Shown here: one piece after another, positions 52,678 through 64,000 of the stretch | Numbering within the stretch: position 1 is the stretch's first letter | Layout: each line of letters begins with the position of its first letter | Assembly (NCBI RefSeq): GCF_000732905.1 | Contig: NZ_CP007588.1 | Location: forward strand, 620,001-684,000 | Source of the DNA: Weissella tructae | GTDB taxonomy: Bacteria > Bacillota > Bacilli > Lactobacillales > Lactobacillaceae | DNA: 64,000 nt | Reading direction: 5' to 3' | The notes under the pieces: model-generated | Databases searched by the model: none | Told to the model about the DNA's origin: nothing | What the model saw: only the letters and a program-made list of their open reading frames with translations | Translations under genes and position numbers: made by a program

Positions 52678-53352
52678 TTACTTAGCAGCCTTCTTGAAGG
52701 CCCCTTGGAACTTGTAGATTGGGAAACCACGTTCTGAGAACTTTTGTTCGTATTCAGTTTCAACGTTGTCTACCATCTTATCTTCATCAGCATGCAAGTC
52801 CAATGAAATACCATTTGGCAAGAATGTAATACCGTATTGCGCAAATGAGTATAGTGAGTATTCAAACAATCCACGATTGTCTGTCTTGAATTCAAGTTCT
52901 CCGCCTTCTGGCAAGATTGCTTCGTAACCTTCAAGGAATGACTTGTAAGTCAAACGACGTGTTTCGTGACGTGACTTTGGCCAAGGATCTGAGAAGTTCA
53001 AGAAAACCTTTGCAACTTCACCCTTTTCGAAGTATGTATCAACACCGGCACCATCACCGTAAATAAACTTCAAGTTAGGTAGGTCATCTTCGTCTTCATC
53101 TGCCTTACGTGCCGCAACAGCAACAGCAGATTCTTGAATTTCCATTCCGATAAAGTTAGTGTCTGGGTACTTCTTTGCCATACCGACAATGAATTGCCCC
53201 TTACCAGTTCCAACTTCGATGTGAATTGGTTGTTCCTTGGCAAATAGGCCAGCCCACTTCCCCTTCATATCTGTTGCTCGCTTTTGTGTGACAACTAGGT
53301 CAGCATGGTCATCAATCCATGGACCAGCCCACATTTTCTTTCGTAAACGCAC
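52678..53352 (-). CDS. trmB: tRNA (guanine-N7)-methyltransferase
   Basis: The 224-residue SAM-dependent methylase modifies G46 of tRNAs. Its motif I is IHIEVGTGKGQFIVGMAKKY, followed by NFIGMEIQESAV and the FSDPWPKSRHETRRLTY catalytic block. A GTG start at 53352 follows AAAGGAGA at the right distance. Downstream of ecsB by 4 bases, it may be read from the same transcript. Confidence 0.95.
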   Translation of the reverse strand: MRLRKKMWAGPWIDDHADLVVTQKRATDMKGKWAGLFAKEQPIHIEVGTGKGQFIVGMAKKYPDTNFIGMEIQESAVAVAARKADEDEDDLPNLKFIYGDGAGVDTYFEKGEVAKVFLNFSDPWPKSRHETRRLTYKSFLEGYEAILPEGGELEFKTDNRGLFEYSLYSFAQYGITFLPNGISLDLHADEDKMVDNVETEYEQKFSERGFPIYKFQGAFKKAAK

Positions 53353-53356
53353 GTGT

Positions 53357-54433
53357 TTATCTCCTTTTGAACATGTTTTCCGCTTTGCGGTCTGAGTATA
53401 AGAATACCAAAGCTAACGCCCATAAGACAAGTATAATTTCTACCATTAGAATCATTTTTACTGGCAAGCCCGCAATTAGACCAATAATTCCCCAGATAAC
53501 CAGCATGCTACCCAACAAAGGTCCCATTAATTGGTGAAAGGCCTTTTGGCGTTGTTTTACCGTCACCGGAATTAAGTGATCAAACACTCGTTGCCGATAG
53601 GCAATCATGATTGGCAATACTTGAATGGTAAATAGATAAATTAAGCCCATCAACAAGCCAATCATCAACCAACCATCTAAGGTACTCACGACCACCATCC
53701 CCACGACAATCATCGTGATCCATAATTGGATATAGTCATTGGTACGTAAAAAGGTTGTGACATATAAATTCGTTAACCCATTTTTCGTTTGCCAGTGCTT
53801 AATCACCCAATCTGACCATGCATGGCTACGAACATCTGTTTTGTGTTCAGGCACGTCAATAAACCAACTAAACACTTGTAAAATACGTTGGACACGCCTT
53901 GTTTCTAATTGTGTTACCTCACGCCAATTCAACAATGGTGTTGTTTGCTTCGCATATTGCGTTGCTTGACGTCCTGTATACAGCATAACGGCGATTGCTA
54001 GCGCAACACTACCTATTAATAGCGCCCAAAGTACGCCAGGTAATTGACTAAATTGACGAAGCATCATTGGCAATAAAACAATTAAGACAGCCATTTGAAT
54101 CACACTTCGGACACAAACACTGTAGATGATTCCCATCTGACGTAAGTCACGTAAGCTCTTTTCATCCCCCATAAAATATAAAGGATCTGCTTCCGCAATA
54201 AAGGTCGCCGGTACGCGCCAAAACAGTGCACTGACCAAGACAACACCTGCGACTAAACATTGATTAACGATTGTGATGGGCATCGTTATCAGAAAATTAC
54301 GATATGCGACTAACCCTGCCCCAAGGATAAATACCAATGCTAAAATCGCATGGTCGTTAAAGACATAGCGCAGATACTTCGCAAAACGACGCCATTGCTG
54401 TTGCCAGCGGCGCTTAAATAAGTCTTTGGCCAT
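53357..54433 (-). CDS. ecsB: EcsB-type ABC transporter permease
   Basis: The 358-residue membrane protein has about six to eight helices and no binding domain; it begins with a basic cytoplasmic segment (KRRWQQQWRRFAKYLRYV). It overlaps or abuts ecsA at one base, and the ecsA-ecsB-hit arrangement is the known one in Bacillus and lactic acid bacteria. Ecs influences protease and exoprotein secretion and peptide-related stress. The transported substrate is not established. Confidence 0.87.
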   Translation of the reverse strand: MAKDLFKRRWQQQWRRFAKYLRYVFNDHAILALVFILGAGLVAYRNFLITMPITIVNQCLVAGVVLVSALFWRVPATFIAEADPLYFMGDEKSLRDLRQMGIIYSVCVRSVIQMAVLIVLLPMMLRQFSQLPGVLWALLIGSVALAIAVMLYTGRQATQYAKQTTPLLNWREVTQLETRRVQRILQVFSWFIDVPEHKTDVRSHAWSDWVIKHWQTKNGLTNLYVTTFLRTNDYIQLWITMIVVGMVVVSTLDGWLMIGLLMGLIYLFTIQVLPIMIAYRQRVFDHLIPVTVKQRQKAFHQLMGPLLGSMLVIWGIIGLIAGLPVKMILMVEIILVLWALALVFLYSDRKAENMFKRR

Positions 54434-55116
54434 TAGTGCGCCTCGCGAGGATCAACATATTGATTCATTAATCCTTGAGCAGCAACTTCACCATGTTCGA
54501 GATAAACAAATGAGTCGGCCAAATCACTTAACTTCTCAACCATATGGGTGGTCACCAAAATTTTTGCACCTGCGGCCTTCTTTTCTGCCATCAATGCCAA
54601 AAGATGATCAACGGCCACAACATCAAGCCCCAAAAATGGTTCGTCAATGATATATAGGTCGGCGTCTAGCATGAAGGCCATCACGATCATAAGCTTTTGG
54701 CGCATCCCCTTTGAAAAATGCGTCGGATACCATTTTTCTTTATTCATTAGGCGGAACATGTCCAACAGGCGATTGGCTTTTTCCCAAGCACTTGTTTGAT
54801 CCAAACCGTACGTATCAATCATTAATTGAATATGTTGTTGTAGCGTTAATTCTGGATAGATGACCGGTTGTTCTGGAATGTACGCAATTTGCTTCTTATA
54901 AGCAATCGGATCATCAATTAAGTTCACCCCATTTAATTGAATTTTCCCTGACGTTGGTGCCAATAAACCAATCAGATGATTAATGGTTGTTGATTTTCCG
55001 GAACCATTTAATCCAATCAACGCCAATACTTCCCCCGCTTCAATGTTAAATGATACCTGACGCAGTACATTTTGTTGCCCATAGCCACCAGATAGCTGTT
55101 CTACTTGTAAGGTCAT
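54433..55116 (-). CDS. ecsA: EcsA-type ABC transporter ATPase
   Basis: The 227-residue ATPase has Walker A ALIGLNGSGKSTTINHL, the signature FSKGMRQKLMIVMAFML, Walker B LYIIDEPFLGLD and the H-loop ILVTTHMVEK. The KGMRQK form of the signature is typical of the Ecs/drug group. It is the first gene of the ecsAB unit, with the hit gene in the opposite direction 119 bases away. Confidence 0.9.
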   Translation of the reverse strand: MTLQVEQLSGGYGQQNVLRQVSFNIEAGEVLALIGLNGSGKSTTINHLIGLLAPTSGKIQLNGVNLIDDPIAYKKQIAYIPEQPVIYPELTLQQHIQLMIDTYGLDQTSAWEKANRLLDMFRLMNKEKWYPTHFSKGMRQKLMIVMAFMLDADLYIIDEPFLGLDVVAVDHLLALMAEKKAAGAKILVTTHMVEKLSDLADSFVYLEHGEVAAQGLMNQYVDPREAH

Positions 55117-55243
55117 TTGTCTCCCCTTTTTGTTCTGTATTGAATAGTTCTATTTTACACTAAATCAAATTATCTCGCCTTTTGGTTTTCATCCTCATTT
55201 CCTGTATACTTATGTAATATAAAGACAAAGGGAGATGTGTATT

Positions 55244-55672
55244 ATGGCAACAGAAACAGATATTTTTGATTTAATTGTACAAGGCGAAATTCCAAGTTAT
55301 AAAGTGTATGAGGACGAGGACGTATTGGCCTTTCTAGATTTAAGTCAAGCAACACCTGGTCATACTCTCCTAATTCCCAAGCAACACGTAGCTGACATTT
55401 ACGGTTATGACGAAGACCTAGCGGCGCGTGTCCTAACAAAGATTCCAGTGGTATCACGTGCCATTCGCGACAGCGACCCCGCTATCATCGGTCTTAATGT
55501 CTTGATGAACAACGGTGCCCCTGCTGGACAAAGTGTTTTCCACTCACACGTGCATTTGATTCCGCGTTATGAAAACGATGGGCTAAACTTACCAGCCGAT
55601 GTAGAACCACATGAAACAACATCTGAAATCTACGCTGCCCGCGCAGCTAATATCGCAAAGCAATTTAATTAA
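55244..55672 (+). CDS. hit: HIT family nucleotide-binding protein
   Basis: The 142-residue protein has the histidine triad FHSHVHLIPRY near residues 104-114 and the early IVQGEIPSYKVYED and TPGHTLLIPKQHV segments. HIT proteins hydrolyse dinucleotide or nucleotidyl phosphoramidates. The ATG at 55244 is preceded by GGGAGA at eight bases; the ATG at 55235 is too close to that site. It is divergent from ecsA, as in other Firmicutes, and the next gene follows 14 bases later. Confidence 0.93.
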   Translation: MATETDIFDLIVQGEIPSYKVYEDEDVLAFLDLSQATPGHTLLIPKQHVADIYGYDEDLAARVLTKIPVVSRAIRDSDPAIIGLNVLMNNGAPAGQSVFHSHVHLIPRYENDGLNLPADVEPHETTSEIYAARAANIAKQFN

Positions 55673-55686
55673 AAGGGAGATTCATT

Positions 55687-55974
55687 ATGCGCTTTTTTTC
55701 TAACCTATTTTCTGGTGTTAGCGCCAGCTTCAAGGCTTGGCGTAACCAAATGGTTCATCTAAAGCTTTCAGTTAAAAAGTTAACAACTGCTACATCTAAC
55801 TTGCAAGCGGCTGTGCCAGAATTGGAAGAATTCTCAAAAGATATGGAACGTAGTTCTCGTAAGCTTGCCTACAAGAACAAGCCCCATTTGGATCGTATTA
55901 ACGAAGCCAATGATCGTATTCAAGCGAATTTAACTGAAATCCAAAACATTTTAAGCCGTAAGAAGTCTAAGTAG
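55687..55974 (+). CDS. Small helical protein co-transcribed with hit
   Basis: The 95-residue basic protein is one long helical region (MERSSRKLAYKNKPHLDRIN...) with no signal peptide, preceded by a short amphipathic N-terminus (MRFFSNLFSGVSASFKAW). The start has a GGGAGA site and lies 14 bases after hit. A similar small gene often follows hit in lactobacilli, usually annotated as unknown or YtxH-like. No function can be given. Confidence 0.75.
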   Translation: MRFFSNLFSGVSASFKAWRNQMVHLKLSVKKLTTATSNLQAAVPELEEFSKDMERSSRKLAYKNKPHLDRINEANDRIQANLTEIQNILSRKKSK

Positions 55975-56005
55975 TCACGCTACTAGACATAAATGCTTAT
56001 CAAAC

Positions 56006-56062
56006 AAAAACACGTACATGCTGAGCCTGACCAATGTCGACTCCTGCATGTACGTGTTTTTT
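56006..56062. terminator. Bidirectional terminator between the hit operon and uvrB
   Basis: AAAACACGTACATGC pairs with GCATGTACGTGTTTT across a 24-base loop, with A/T runs on both sides. Confidence 0.9.
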
Positions 56063-56079
56063 ATTAGCTATTTATCTCA

Positions 56080-58092
56080 CTACTTGCCCATTTGAACGCG
56101 TAGTTCCATGACTGTGTCACGCAAATTAGCGGCTTCTTCAAAATCAAGACGCTTTGCGGCGGCACGCATTTGTTCTTCCAAGTTAGCCACTGTTTCTTCT
56201 TGATCGGCTTTAGCCATATCTTGGAAAGCAACTTGGGTAAAGCTTTCCGTCTTTTGACCGGCATCAGCTTCTCGTGAAACTTGGATATTTTCACGGATTG
56301 GCTTAATAATCGTTTGTGGCGTAATCCCATGCTCCGTATTATAAGCCATTTGAATTTCACGACGACGTTGCGTTTCGTCGATGGCGGCTTGCATTGAACG
56401 CGTCGTTTTATCAGCGTACATTAACACATGCCCATTCGCATTACGGGCGGCACGTCCAATCGTCTGAATCAAAGAACGTTCATTACGCAAAAAGCCTTCT
56501 TTGTCTGCATCCAAAATCGCAACCAAAGATACTTCGGGTACGTCAATTCCCTCACGTAACAGATTAATCCCAATTAGCACATCAAATTTACCTAAACGTA
56601 AATCACGGATGATTTCTGTTCGTTCCAATGTTTTGATATCAGAATGCAGATACTTTACTTTTACTCCGACGTCCTCTAAGTAGTCGGTCAAGTCTTCTGC
56701 CATTTTCTTCGTCAGTGTTGTGACGAACACACGTTCATCGCGAGCGGCACGTTCATTGATTTCACCCAACAGATCATCAATTTGGCCCATCACTGGTCGC
56801 ACTTCAATCGTTGGATCCAACAAACCAGTTGGTCGGATAATTTGTTGCGCAATGTGCTCTGGTCGGACATGTTCTAATTCGTAATCACCTGGTGTCGCTG
56901 ACATATAAATAATCTCATTGATATGCTTTTCCACTTCTTCAAGCTTTAGCGGACGGTTATCCAAAGCACTTGGCAAACGGAAACCATAATCAATCAATGT
57001 TTCTTTACGTGCGCGGTCACCTTTGTACATCCCCCGAATTTGTGGCATTGTCACGTGAGACTCATCGACCACAATTAAGAAATCTTCTGGGAAGAAATCA
57101 AGTAAGGTAAATGGTGGTTCTCCTGGGACACGACCATCCATATGGCGTGAATAATTTTCAATCCCATTAGTGAAGCCCATTTCTTGAATCATTTCCAAGT
57201 CATACTCAGTACGTTGCTTTAAACGTTGTGCTTCCAGCAACTTACCTTCGTCTTCAAACTTCTTTAATTGTTCATCCAATTCCGCTTGAATCGTCTTCAC
57301 GGCCCGTGATCGAATATCATCATTAGTCATGAAATGCGTCGCTGGATAAATCGTCACGAAATCTGTTTCTAAGGCGATTTCCCCCGTTAGTGCATTAATC
57401 TCACGAATGCGTTCAATTTCATCCCCAAAGAATTCCACACGAATTGCACGTGAATCAGAAGACGCCGGGAAAATTTCTAACACATCACCACGTACACGGA
57501 AACGACCACGTTGAAAATCAATGTCATTACGTTGGAATTGAATCTCGACTAGCTTACGCATCAAGTCATTGCGATCGAGTTCTTCACCAACACGTAGATT
57601 AATCACATGATCACGATATTGTTCTGGGCTACCCAACCCAAAGACAGATGACACAGACGCCACCACAATTGTGTCATTACGAGACAATAGCGATGCCGTT
57701 GCGGCATTACGCAACTTGTCGATTTCATCATTAATAGATGAGTCTTTTTCAATATACGTATCTGATGATGGTACATACGCCTCTGGTTGGTAATAGTCAT
57801 AGTAAGACACAAAGTATTCCACCGCATTATTCGGGAAGAATTCTTTGAATTCACTATAGAGTTGACCCGCCAAGGTTTTATTGTGTGATAACACCAAAAC
57901 CGGCTTATTGGCATTGGCGATCACATTTGAAATCGTAAATGTTTTTCCGGTTCCCGTTGCACCCAACAAAATTTGTTCTTTCACATGTTCATCTAAGCCT
58001 AACGATAATTGATTAATCGCAGCTGGTTGATCTCCAGTGGGTTCATACTTTGAGACTAAGTCAAAGTTTTGTTCTTTTGTTGGTGTTTGCAT
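56080..58092 (-). CDS. uvrB: Excinuclease ABC subunit B
   Basis: The 670-residue DNA repair helicase shows Walker [15 protein letters not shown], the beta-hairpin region [12 protein letters not shown], the DEAD-like VVDESHVT motif, [12 protein letters not shown] and the helicase C-terminal motifs through QTIGRAARN. It ends with the UVR motif ([21 protein letters not shown]) that contacts UvrC. The ATG at 58092 follows GGGAGGG; the longer start at 58113 has no ribosome site. uvrA is not in the window. It follows the HD-domain gene closely. Confidence 0.95.
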   Translation of the reverse strand: MQTPTKEQNFDLVSKYEPTGDQPAAINQLSLGLDEHVKEQILLGATGTGKTFTISNVIANANKPVLVLSHNKTLAGQLYSEFKEFFPNNAVEYFVSYYDYYQPEAYVPSSDTYIEKDSSINDEIDKLRNAATASLLSRNDTIVVASVSSVFGLGSPEQYRDHVINLRVGEELDRNDLMRKLVEIQFQRNDIDFQRGRFRVRGDVLEIFPASSDSRAIRVEFFGDEIERIREINALTGEIALETDFVTIYPATHFMTNDDIRSRAVKTIQAELDEQLKKFEDEGKLLEAQRLKQRTEYDLEMIQEMGFTNGIENYSRHMDGRVPGEPPFTLLDFFPEDFLIVVDESHVTMPQIRGMYKGDRARKETLIDYGFRLPSALDNRPLKLEEVEKHINEIIYMSATPGDYELEHVRPEHIAQQIIRPTGLLDPTIEVRPVMGQIDDLLGEINERAARDERVFVTTLTKKMAEDLTDYLEDVGVKVKYLHSDIKTLERTEIIRDLRLGKFDVLIGINLLREGIDVPEVSLVAILDADKEGFLRNERSLIQTIGRAARNANGHVLMYADKTTRSMQAAIDETQRRREIQMAYNTEHGITPQTIIKPIRENIQVSREADAGQKTESFTQVAFQDMAKADQEETVANLEEQMRAAAKRLDFEEAANLRDTVMELRVQMGK

Positions 58093-58112
58093 CGTCACCC
58101 TCCCTGATGCCA

Positions 58113-58751
58113 TTAATTAGTTGGCATGTAGATATCAATATAAATTTGCTTTAAGCGATCTGAACCTGGGAATTGTTCGTTCAACAATTCTGGTAAGACT
58201 TCACGAATAAAGTACGCCACACTTGGCATATCACGGTATTCGTGAATCGTCTTTAGGCTTTCACGATAGATTTCCATGAACACACGTTCTGGATTTCCCT
58301 TTTGTAATTCTTCGTATGCTTCATACAACAAGTCAATCTTGTCGGCGACTGACAAAATGCGACCTTCGAGGGTCTCATCTTTTCCTTCATGCAAACGACG
58401 CTTATAAATCGCTTGTAATTCGACTGGAATTTCAGCTTCCACGAAATTGTCAGACAGATTTTCCTCAACATCTGCTAACATGTCACGTAAAACTGGGGAT
58501 GCATATTTCACTGGTGTACGGATGTCACCAATAAAACGTTCGGAAATGTCATGATTTAGCGCTTTTTCATAAACCATACGCCAATTCACTTCATTTCCAT
58601 TTAATTCTTCTAAGTCACTCAAGAATTGTGCTGCTTGTGTCACTTTCCAAGAATGCGCAGCCACTGAATGTGGTTGGTACTTAAAATATCCAGGTGCGCG
58701 CGAAATCATTTCTAGTTCATTTAACCCTGACAAATATTGATGCATTCCCAT
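58113..58751 (-). CDS. HD-domain protein (YfbR-like 5'-nucleotidase family)
   Basis: The 212-residue protein has metal-binding residues of the HD superfamily: [13 protein letters not shown] (first histidine), [13 protein letters not shown] (the HD pair) and [12 protein letters not shown] (last aspartate). The pattern is of the YfbR type, deoxynucleotide 5'-phosphatases that act on dNMPs. The start has AGGGGAA nine bases upstream. It ends 20 bases before the uvrB start, so the two are probably co-transcribed, in keeping with nucleotide-pool or repair roles. Confidence 0.82.
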   Translation of the reverse strand: MGMHQYLSGLNELEMISRAPGYFKYQPHSVAAHSWKVTQAAQFLSDLEELNGNEVNWRMVYEKALNHDISERFIGDIRTPVKYASPVLRDMLADVEENLSDNFVEAEIPVELQAIYKRRLHEGKDETLEGRILSVADKIDLLYEAYEELQKGNPERVFMEIYRESLKTIHEYRDMPSVAYFIREVLPELLNEQFPGSDRLKQIYIDIYMPTN

Positions 58752-58956
58752 GTTTTCATGTTCCCCTTTTCTAGTCGCCCTAATTATTCGACATTTTCAT
58801 TATAACATAAGATTTCTAAACCGCGGTATACAGGCGTTTCAACCACTATGTTCGCATAGTATATATGACTGTATACATCTCGTAAATAAATGATACGTTT
58901 AATCACATTGGCACTATTTGATGGCTATTTTCTGAATAGAATTCCTTTGTTATAAC

Positions 58957-58990
58957 AAAAAACACACTACCATAATTAGTAGCGTGTTTC
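58957..58990 (-). terminator. Terminator of the camS-like gene
   Basis: AAACACACTAC pairs with GTAGCGTGTTT (two mismatches), T run on the minus strand, after the stop at 58995. Confidence 0.8.
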
Positions 58991-58994
58991 TAAA

Positions 58995-60182
58995 TTAATA
59001 TGATCCTAGAATGTTAACTGTGTACTTGTCACTGTCCGCATCCTTCATGATATATGCTTGCATACCTGTGGCAGCGTTCATACGGATTTGTACGGGCACT
59101 CCCTTTGGTAAGTAGCTTGGTGCGTTTTGTGCAATGTAGTTAGCAAAGTTTTCAATTTCAGTTGCTGAATAGAATTGCGTTGTAATGTTGACGTTCAATC
59201 CTTGTAAATTACCATCTGTGTATTGGGCTTGTCCCGTTACAGTTGATAGATTAGGGAAGAACTTTTCAATCAAATCGGTGAAGTTCTTGAAACTCTCATT
59301 CAATTCAGTTCCCAATGGTGTTTCTTCACTACTTGATAAGGCCGGTTGCATTGGCAACACAACTGTTTTGTTATCAAGATTCTTAAACTCGCTGACTGAA
59401 TCACCAGTTGATGATTGTGTCCAGCTGTAGAAGTTACCACCTGATAAGGCATCATTCTTGTTTTGCGCATATAGCACAACAACAATCTTTGTATCCTTGT
59501 TAACACCTTCAAGCTTACGGTAACGCGCAACTACTTCTTTGGCAATACGTTCCCCTTCACGCTTACGGTCAGCATCGCTGATATCTTGCGTGAATTTCGC
59601 ACCATACTTTTCCTTTTCATACACATCTTGTGTATTCATGGCCAACCCAATCACAATACCATCTAGTTGCAAGTCGTTTCCTTTTTGCGTCATGAAGTTT
59701 TGTTCTTCGATTGTTTGTAGGTAGTTAGGCACACGCTTATCATCAGTCTTCCCATTATCCTTAGGATTTAGTCCTTCAGGATTATCCTTTGATTCACGGT
59801 TCAACCACTTTTCCGCTGTTGCAGCGTCTAAGTATTGCCCTTCTTGGAAGACATATTTTGATGTACTAAATTGATCCTTTGAGAAGTTCAACAAACCAGA
59901 TTGGAAGCTAACCATGTTCATTTGGTTGGCATTTTGCGCTGCTGTGATACCACGTGACTTACTTGTGACATAGCGTCCGTTCTTAATAACTGTCTTGTAG
60001 GCACCTTCACCCTTAGCAGTTACTTCAACGTTTTTAGATTCCTTTTTGGCTGTTTTAGGCGTTTCAGTTCTATTCCCTGCATTTTGTGAGAAATAATTAC
60101 TAAAGAAAACCAGTACTCCCATCAGGACAATGATTACACCACCAAATAACATCCATTTTAACCATTTTCCATTGACCGGCAT
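58995..60182 (-). CDS. CamS family protein without a lipobox cysteine
   Basis: The 395-residue protein has an N-terminal membrane helix (WMLFGGVIIVLMGVLVFFSNY) and an outside domain typical of CamS sex-pheromone precursors: TKIVVVLYAQNKNDALSGGNFYSW, PNLSTVTGQAQYTDGNLQGL and the C-terminal repeat-like YSATEIENFANYIAQNAP. CamS proteins are normally lipoproteins with LxxC; this one has no cysteine near the helix and so is probably held by the helix itself. The pcrA-ligA-camS order is standard. The release of a peptide pheromone from the signal region would not be expected here in the usual way. Confidence 0.83.
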   Translation of the reverse strand: MPVNGKWLKWMLFGGVIIVLMGVLVFFSNYFSQNAGNRTETPKTAKKESKNVEVTAKGEGAYKTVIKNGRYVTSKSRGITAAQNANQMNMVSFQSGLLNFSKDQFSTSKYVFQEGQYLDAATAEKWLNRESKDNPEGLNPKDNGKTDDKRVPNYLQTIEEQNFMTQKGNDLQLDGIVIGLAMNTQDVYEKEKYGAKFTQDISDADRKREGERIAKEVVARYRKLEGVNKDTKIVVVLYAQNKNDALSGGNFYSWTQSSTGDSVSEFKNLDNKTVVLPMQPALSSSEETPLGTELNESFKNFTDLIEKFFPNLSTVTGQAQYTDGNLQGLNVNITTQFYSATEIENFANYIAQNAPSYLPKGVPVQIRMNAATGMQAYIMKDADSDKYTVNILGSY

Positions 60183-60312
60183 GTCTTTTCTCCTTTTATC
60201 AGTAAGCCGTAATCACTACGACGTACCACTCTTTTATAACACTATTTGAAATCTAATTATACAGCACTTGTTAACTACGATACAACAAGAACCCTTGAGA
60301 ATACTTTAAAAA

Positions 60313-62430
<2,118 letters not shown>

Positions 62431-62438
62431 TCAAAATT

Positions 62439-64000
62439 TTAGTCTTCTACCTTAGTAATTGGTGCAAATGATGCCAACAAACGCTTGATTCCATCATTTG
62501 GAAAGACGATGTCTAATTCAGTGTTGTCACCTTCACCTGAAATCTTAACAACACGCCCAATTCCCCACTTCTTGTGAGAAACTTGGTCACCATCACGCCA
62601 TGTTTTCGCAACGACTTCAGTGTTCTTTCCGCTAATTGTTGGTGCGGCGGCGCGAGCGGCTTGGTTTTGGGCCACACGTGAACGACCAGAGAATGTTGTC
62701 CCGGTTGCTGTTTGTGTACGACGCGCAAAGGGATAATCGTCATTGTTTCCGCCACTACGACCAGAGAATCCCATACTAATAGGCTCTGGTGACATAATTA
62801 GATTACCATCAATTTCATTGATGAAACGTGATTGTGGATTCGTTAATGTCTTACCATACAACAAACGTGAAAAGGCATTTGTCATGTACAGCTTGTCCTT
62901 AGCACGTGTAATTCCCACGTACGCTAAACGACGTTCTTCTTCCATTAACTTTTCTTCGTTATTGGCACTTCCCAGTGGGAATAGCGTTTCTTCCATTCCA
63001 ACTAAGAACACAACTGGAAATTCTAGCCCCTTCGCCGCGTGAAGTGTCATCAAAGTTACTTGATCATTTGAATGTTCATCCACACTATCCAAATCTGAGA
63101 CCAACGCTAATTCACCTAAGAAATCAACATACTTAGATACACTGTCTTCGCTTGGTTGATAATTTTGATCAAATTGTGCAGTTACAGATAGGAATTCGGC
63201 TAAGTTTTCCAAACGTCCTTGGTTTTCTGGTGTTGGGTTCGCCTTTAATGTCTTTTCGTAGTCTGACTTATCCAAAATGGCTTTTGTTAAGTCAGAAATA
63301 CTCAAGTCGTCAGTCATTGTGGCACGTAGATTATTAATCATATTCGCAAATGCCATCAATTGGTTTGCCGCACGTGCAGTTAGACCTGGTACAAGACTCG
63401 CGTTAATTGCAGTTTCCAACAATGTCCAGTTATTTTGTGCCGCAAAAGCACGGAACTTTTCTAGACTTGTTAGTCCAATTCCACGCTTAGGTTCATTTAC
63501 AACACGCAAGAAGCTTTCATTGTCCGCTGGATTGGTTACCAATGAGAAGTATGCCAAAACATCACGGATTTCTTTACGGTCGTAAAACTTTGAACCACCC
63601 ACAATCGTGTATGGCATGTTAGCTTTCACTAACGCTTCTTCCATTCCACGTGATTGTGCGTTTGTACGGTACAAGATTGCGAAGTCTTTGTAGTTACGAT
63701 CACTATCTTCAATACCCTTTTTAATTTGGCTGATGACATACATCGCTTCATCACGATCACTTTGGGCACGGTAATAGGTAATCTTTTCTCCTGCCCCGTT
63801 ATCAGTCCATAGGTTTTTAGCAATACGCGCATCATTGTTTTCAATCACGCCATTGGCTGCGTCCAAGATTGTTTGCGTTGAACGGTAATTTTGTTCAAGC
63901 ATAACGGTCTTAGCATCCGGATAGTCTTTCGTAAAGTCCAACATGATTTGCATGTTAGCACCACGCCAACCATAGATTGACTGGTCTGAATCACCAACTA
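62439..64000 (-). CDS. pcrA: ATP-dependent DNA helicase PcrA (C-terminal part, cut by window edge)
   Basis: About 520 C-terminal residues are seen; the gene enters from beyond 64000. Motifs of the UvrD/PcrA helicase appear in order: VVGDSDQSIYGWRGAN, LEQNYRSTQTIL, YRTNAQSRGMEE, the VTLMTLHAAKGLEFPVVF region and YVGITRAKDKLYM. The C-terminal tail (TSGKNTE... GDQVSHKKWGIGRVVKISGEG) is the Tudor-like domain typical of PcrA. It acts in repair and plasmid replication. Upstream of ligA, as in most Firmicutes. Confidence 0.93.
   Translation of the reverse strand, partial: VGDSDQSIYGWRGANMQIMLDFTKDYPDAKTVMLEQNYRSTQTILDAANGVIENNDARIAKNLWTDNGAGEKITYYRAQSDRDEAMYVISQIKKGIEDSDRNYKDFAILYRTNAQSRGMEEALVKANMPYTIVGGSKFYDRKEIRDVLAYFSLVTNPADNESFLRVVNEPKRGIGLTSLEKFRAFAAQNNWTLLETAINASLVPGLTARAANQLMAFANMINNLRATMTDDLSISDLTKAILDKSDYEKTLKANPTPENQGRLENLAEFLSVTAQFDQNYQPSEDSVSKYVDFLGELALVSDLDSVDEHSNDQVTLMTLHAAKGLEFPVVFLVGMEETLFPLGSANNEEKLMEEERRLAYVGITRAKDKLYMTNAFSRLLYGKTLTNPQSRFINEIDGNLIMSPEPISMGFSGRSGGNNDDYPFARRTQTATGTTFSGRSRVAQNQAARAAAPTISGKNTEVVAKTWRDGDQVSHKKWGIGRVVKISGEGDNTELDIVFPNDGIKRLLASFAPITKVED

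Overview
The window looks like chromosomal DNA of a low-GC lactic acid bacterium (Lactobacillales). The Weissella/Leuconostoc branch is my best guess, from gene content and style rather than any diagnostic marker. Supporting features are a complete FAS-II cluster with FabK and FabT, thiamine salvage genes without a de novo pathway, LPxTG proteins, a wall-polymer glycerophosphotransferase, an ecs/hit locus and a pcrA-ligA-camS block. I see no rRNA, tRNA or CRISPR array.

The left 13.6 kb is accessory. Two paralogous RelB/DinJ-like antitoxin genes (598-783 and 2353-2523) flank an opposite-strand gene resembling DUF3800 proteins. The first antitoxin overlaps an unknown upstream gene that appears frameshifted. 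Next comes a tight plus-strand operon (2776-8238): a DUF805 membrane protein, a large LPxTG surface protein, a secreted and extremely lysine-rich protein with a pretoxin (PT-TG-like) segment and a compact C-terminal toxin-like domain, and a small gene in the immunity position. I read this as a surface-associated polymorphic toxin system, and it is the most interesting locus here. It is followed by an intact IS30-family transposase, a decayed second IS30 copy, a short repeat array, several unknown small genes, gene relics, an orphan sigma region-4 protein and an orphan bacteriocin-immunity-like gene.

From 13.7 kb the content is mostly housekeeping. It starts with a GT2/CDP-glycerol glycerophosphotransferase fusion and a hemolysin III family protein. 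A leftward fatty-acid operon then runs from 29.5 kb to 18.2 kb: fabZ-like, fabT, fabH, acpP, fabK, fabD, fabG, fabF, accB, fabZ, accC, accD, accA, birA, bioY. Its promoter carries a palindrome that is probably the FabT operator. The operon couples biotin uptake and ligation to acetyl-CoA carboxylase and chain elongation.

From 29.6 to 47.7 kb are an OatA-like acyltransferase, a lactococcin-972-type ABC pair without a bacteriocin gene, a NADH oxidase, a TetR regulator with a YdcF-like protein, thiM-thiD-thiE-tenA behind a TPP riboswitch with a terminator, adenine deaminase, a repeat-rich collagen-adhesin-like LPxTG protein, a membrane glycerophosphodiesterase and a small coiled-coil protein.

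From 47.8 to 64 kb are a CHAP-domain secreted hydrolase, a HAD phosphatase, a GGDEF protein, an ADP-ribosylglycohydrolase-like protein missing its metal motif, a DUF2507 protein, trmB, ecsB-ecsA, hit, uvrB, an HD-domain protein, camS without a lipobox cysteine, ligA whose reading frame runs through its own terminator, and the C-terminal part of pcrA cut by the window edge.
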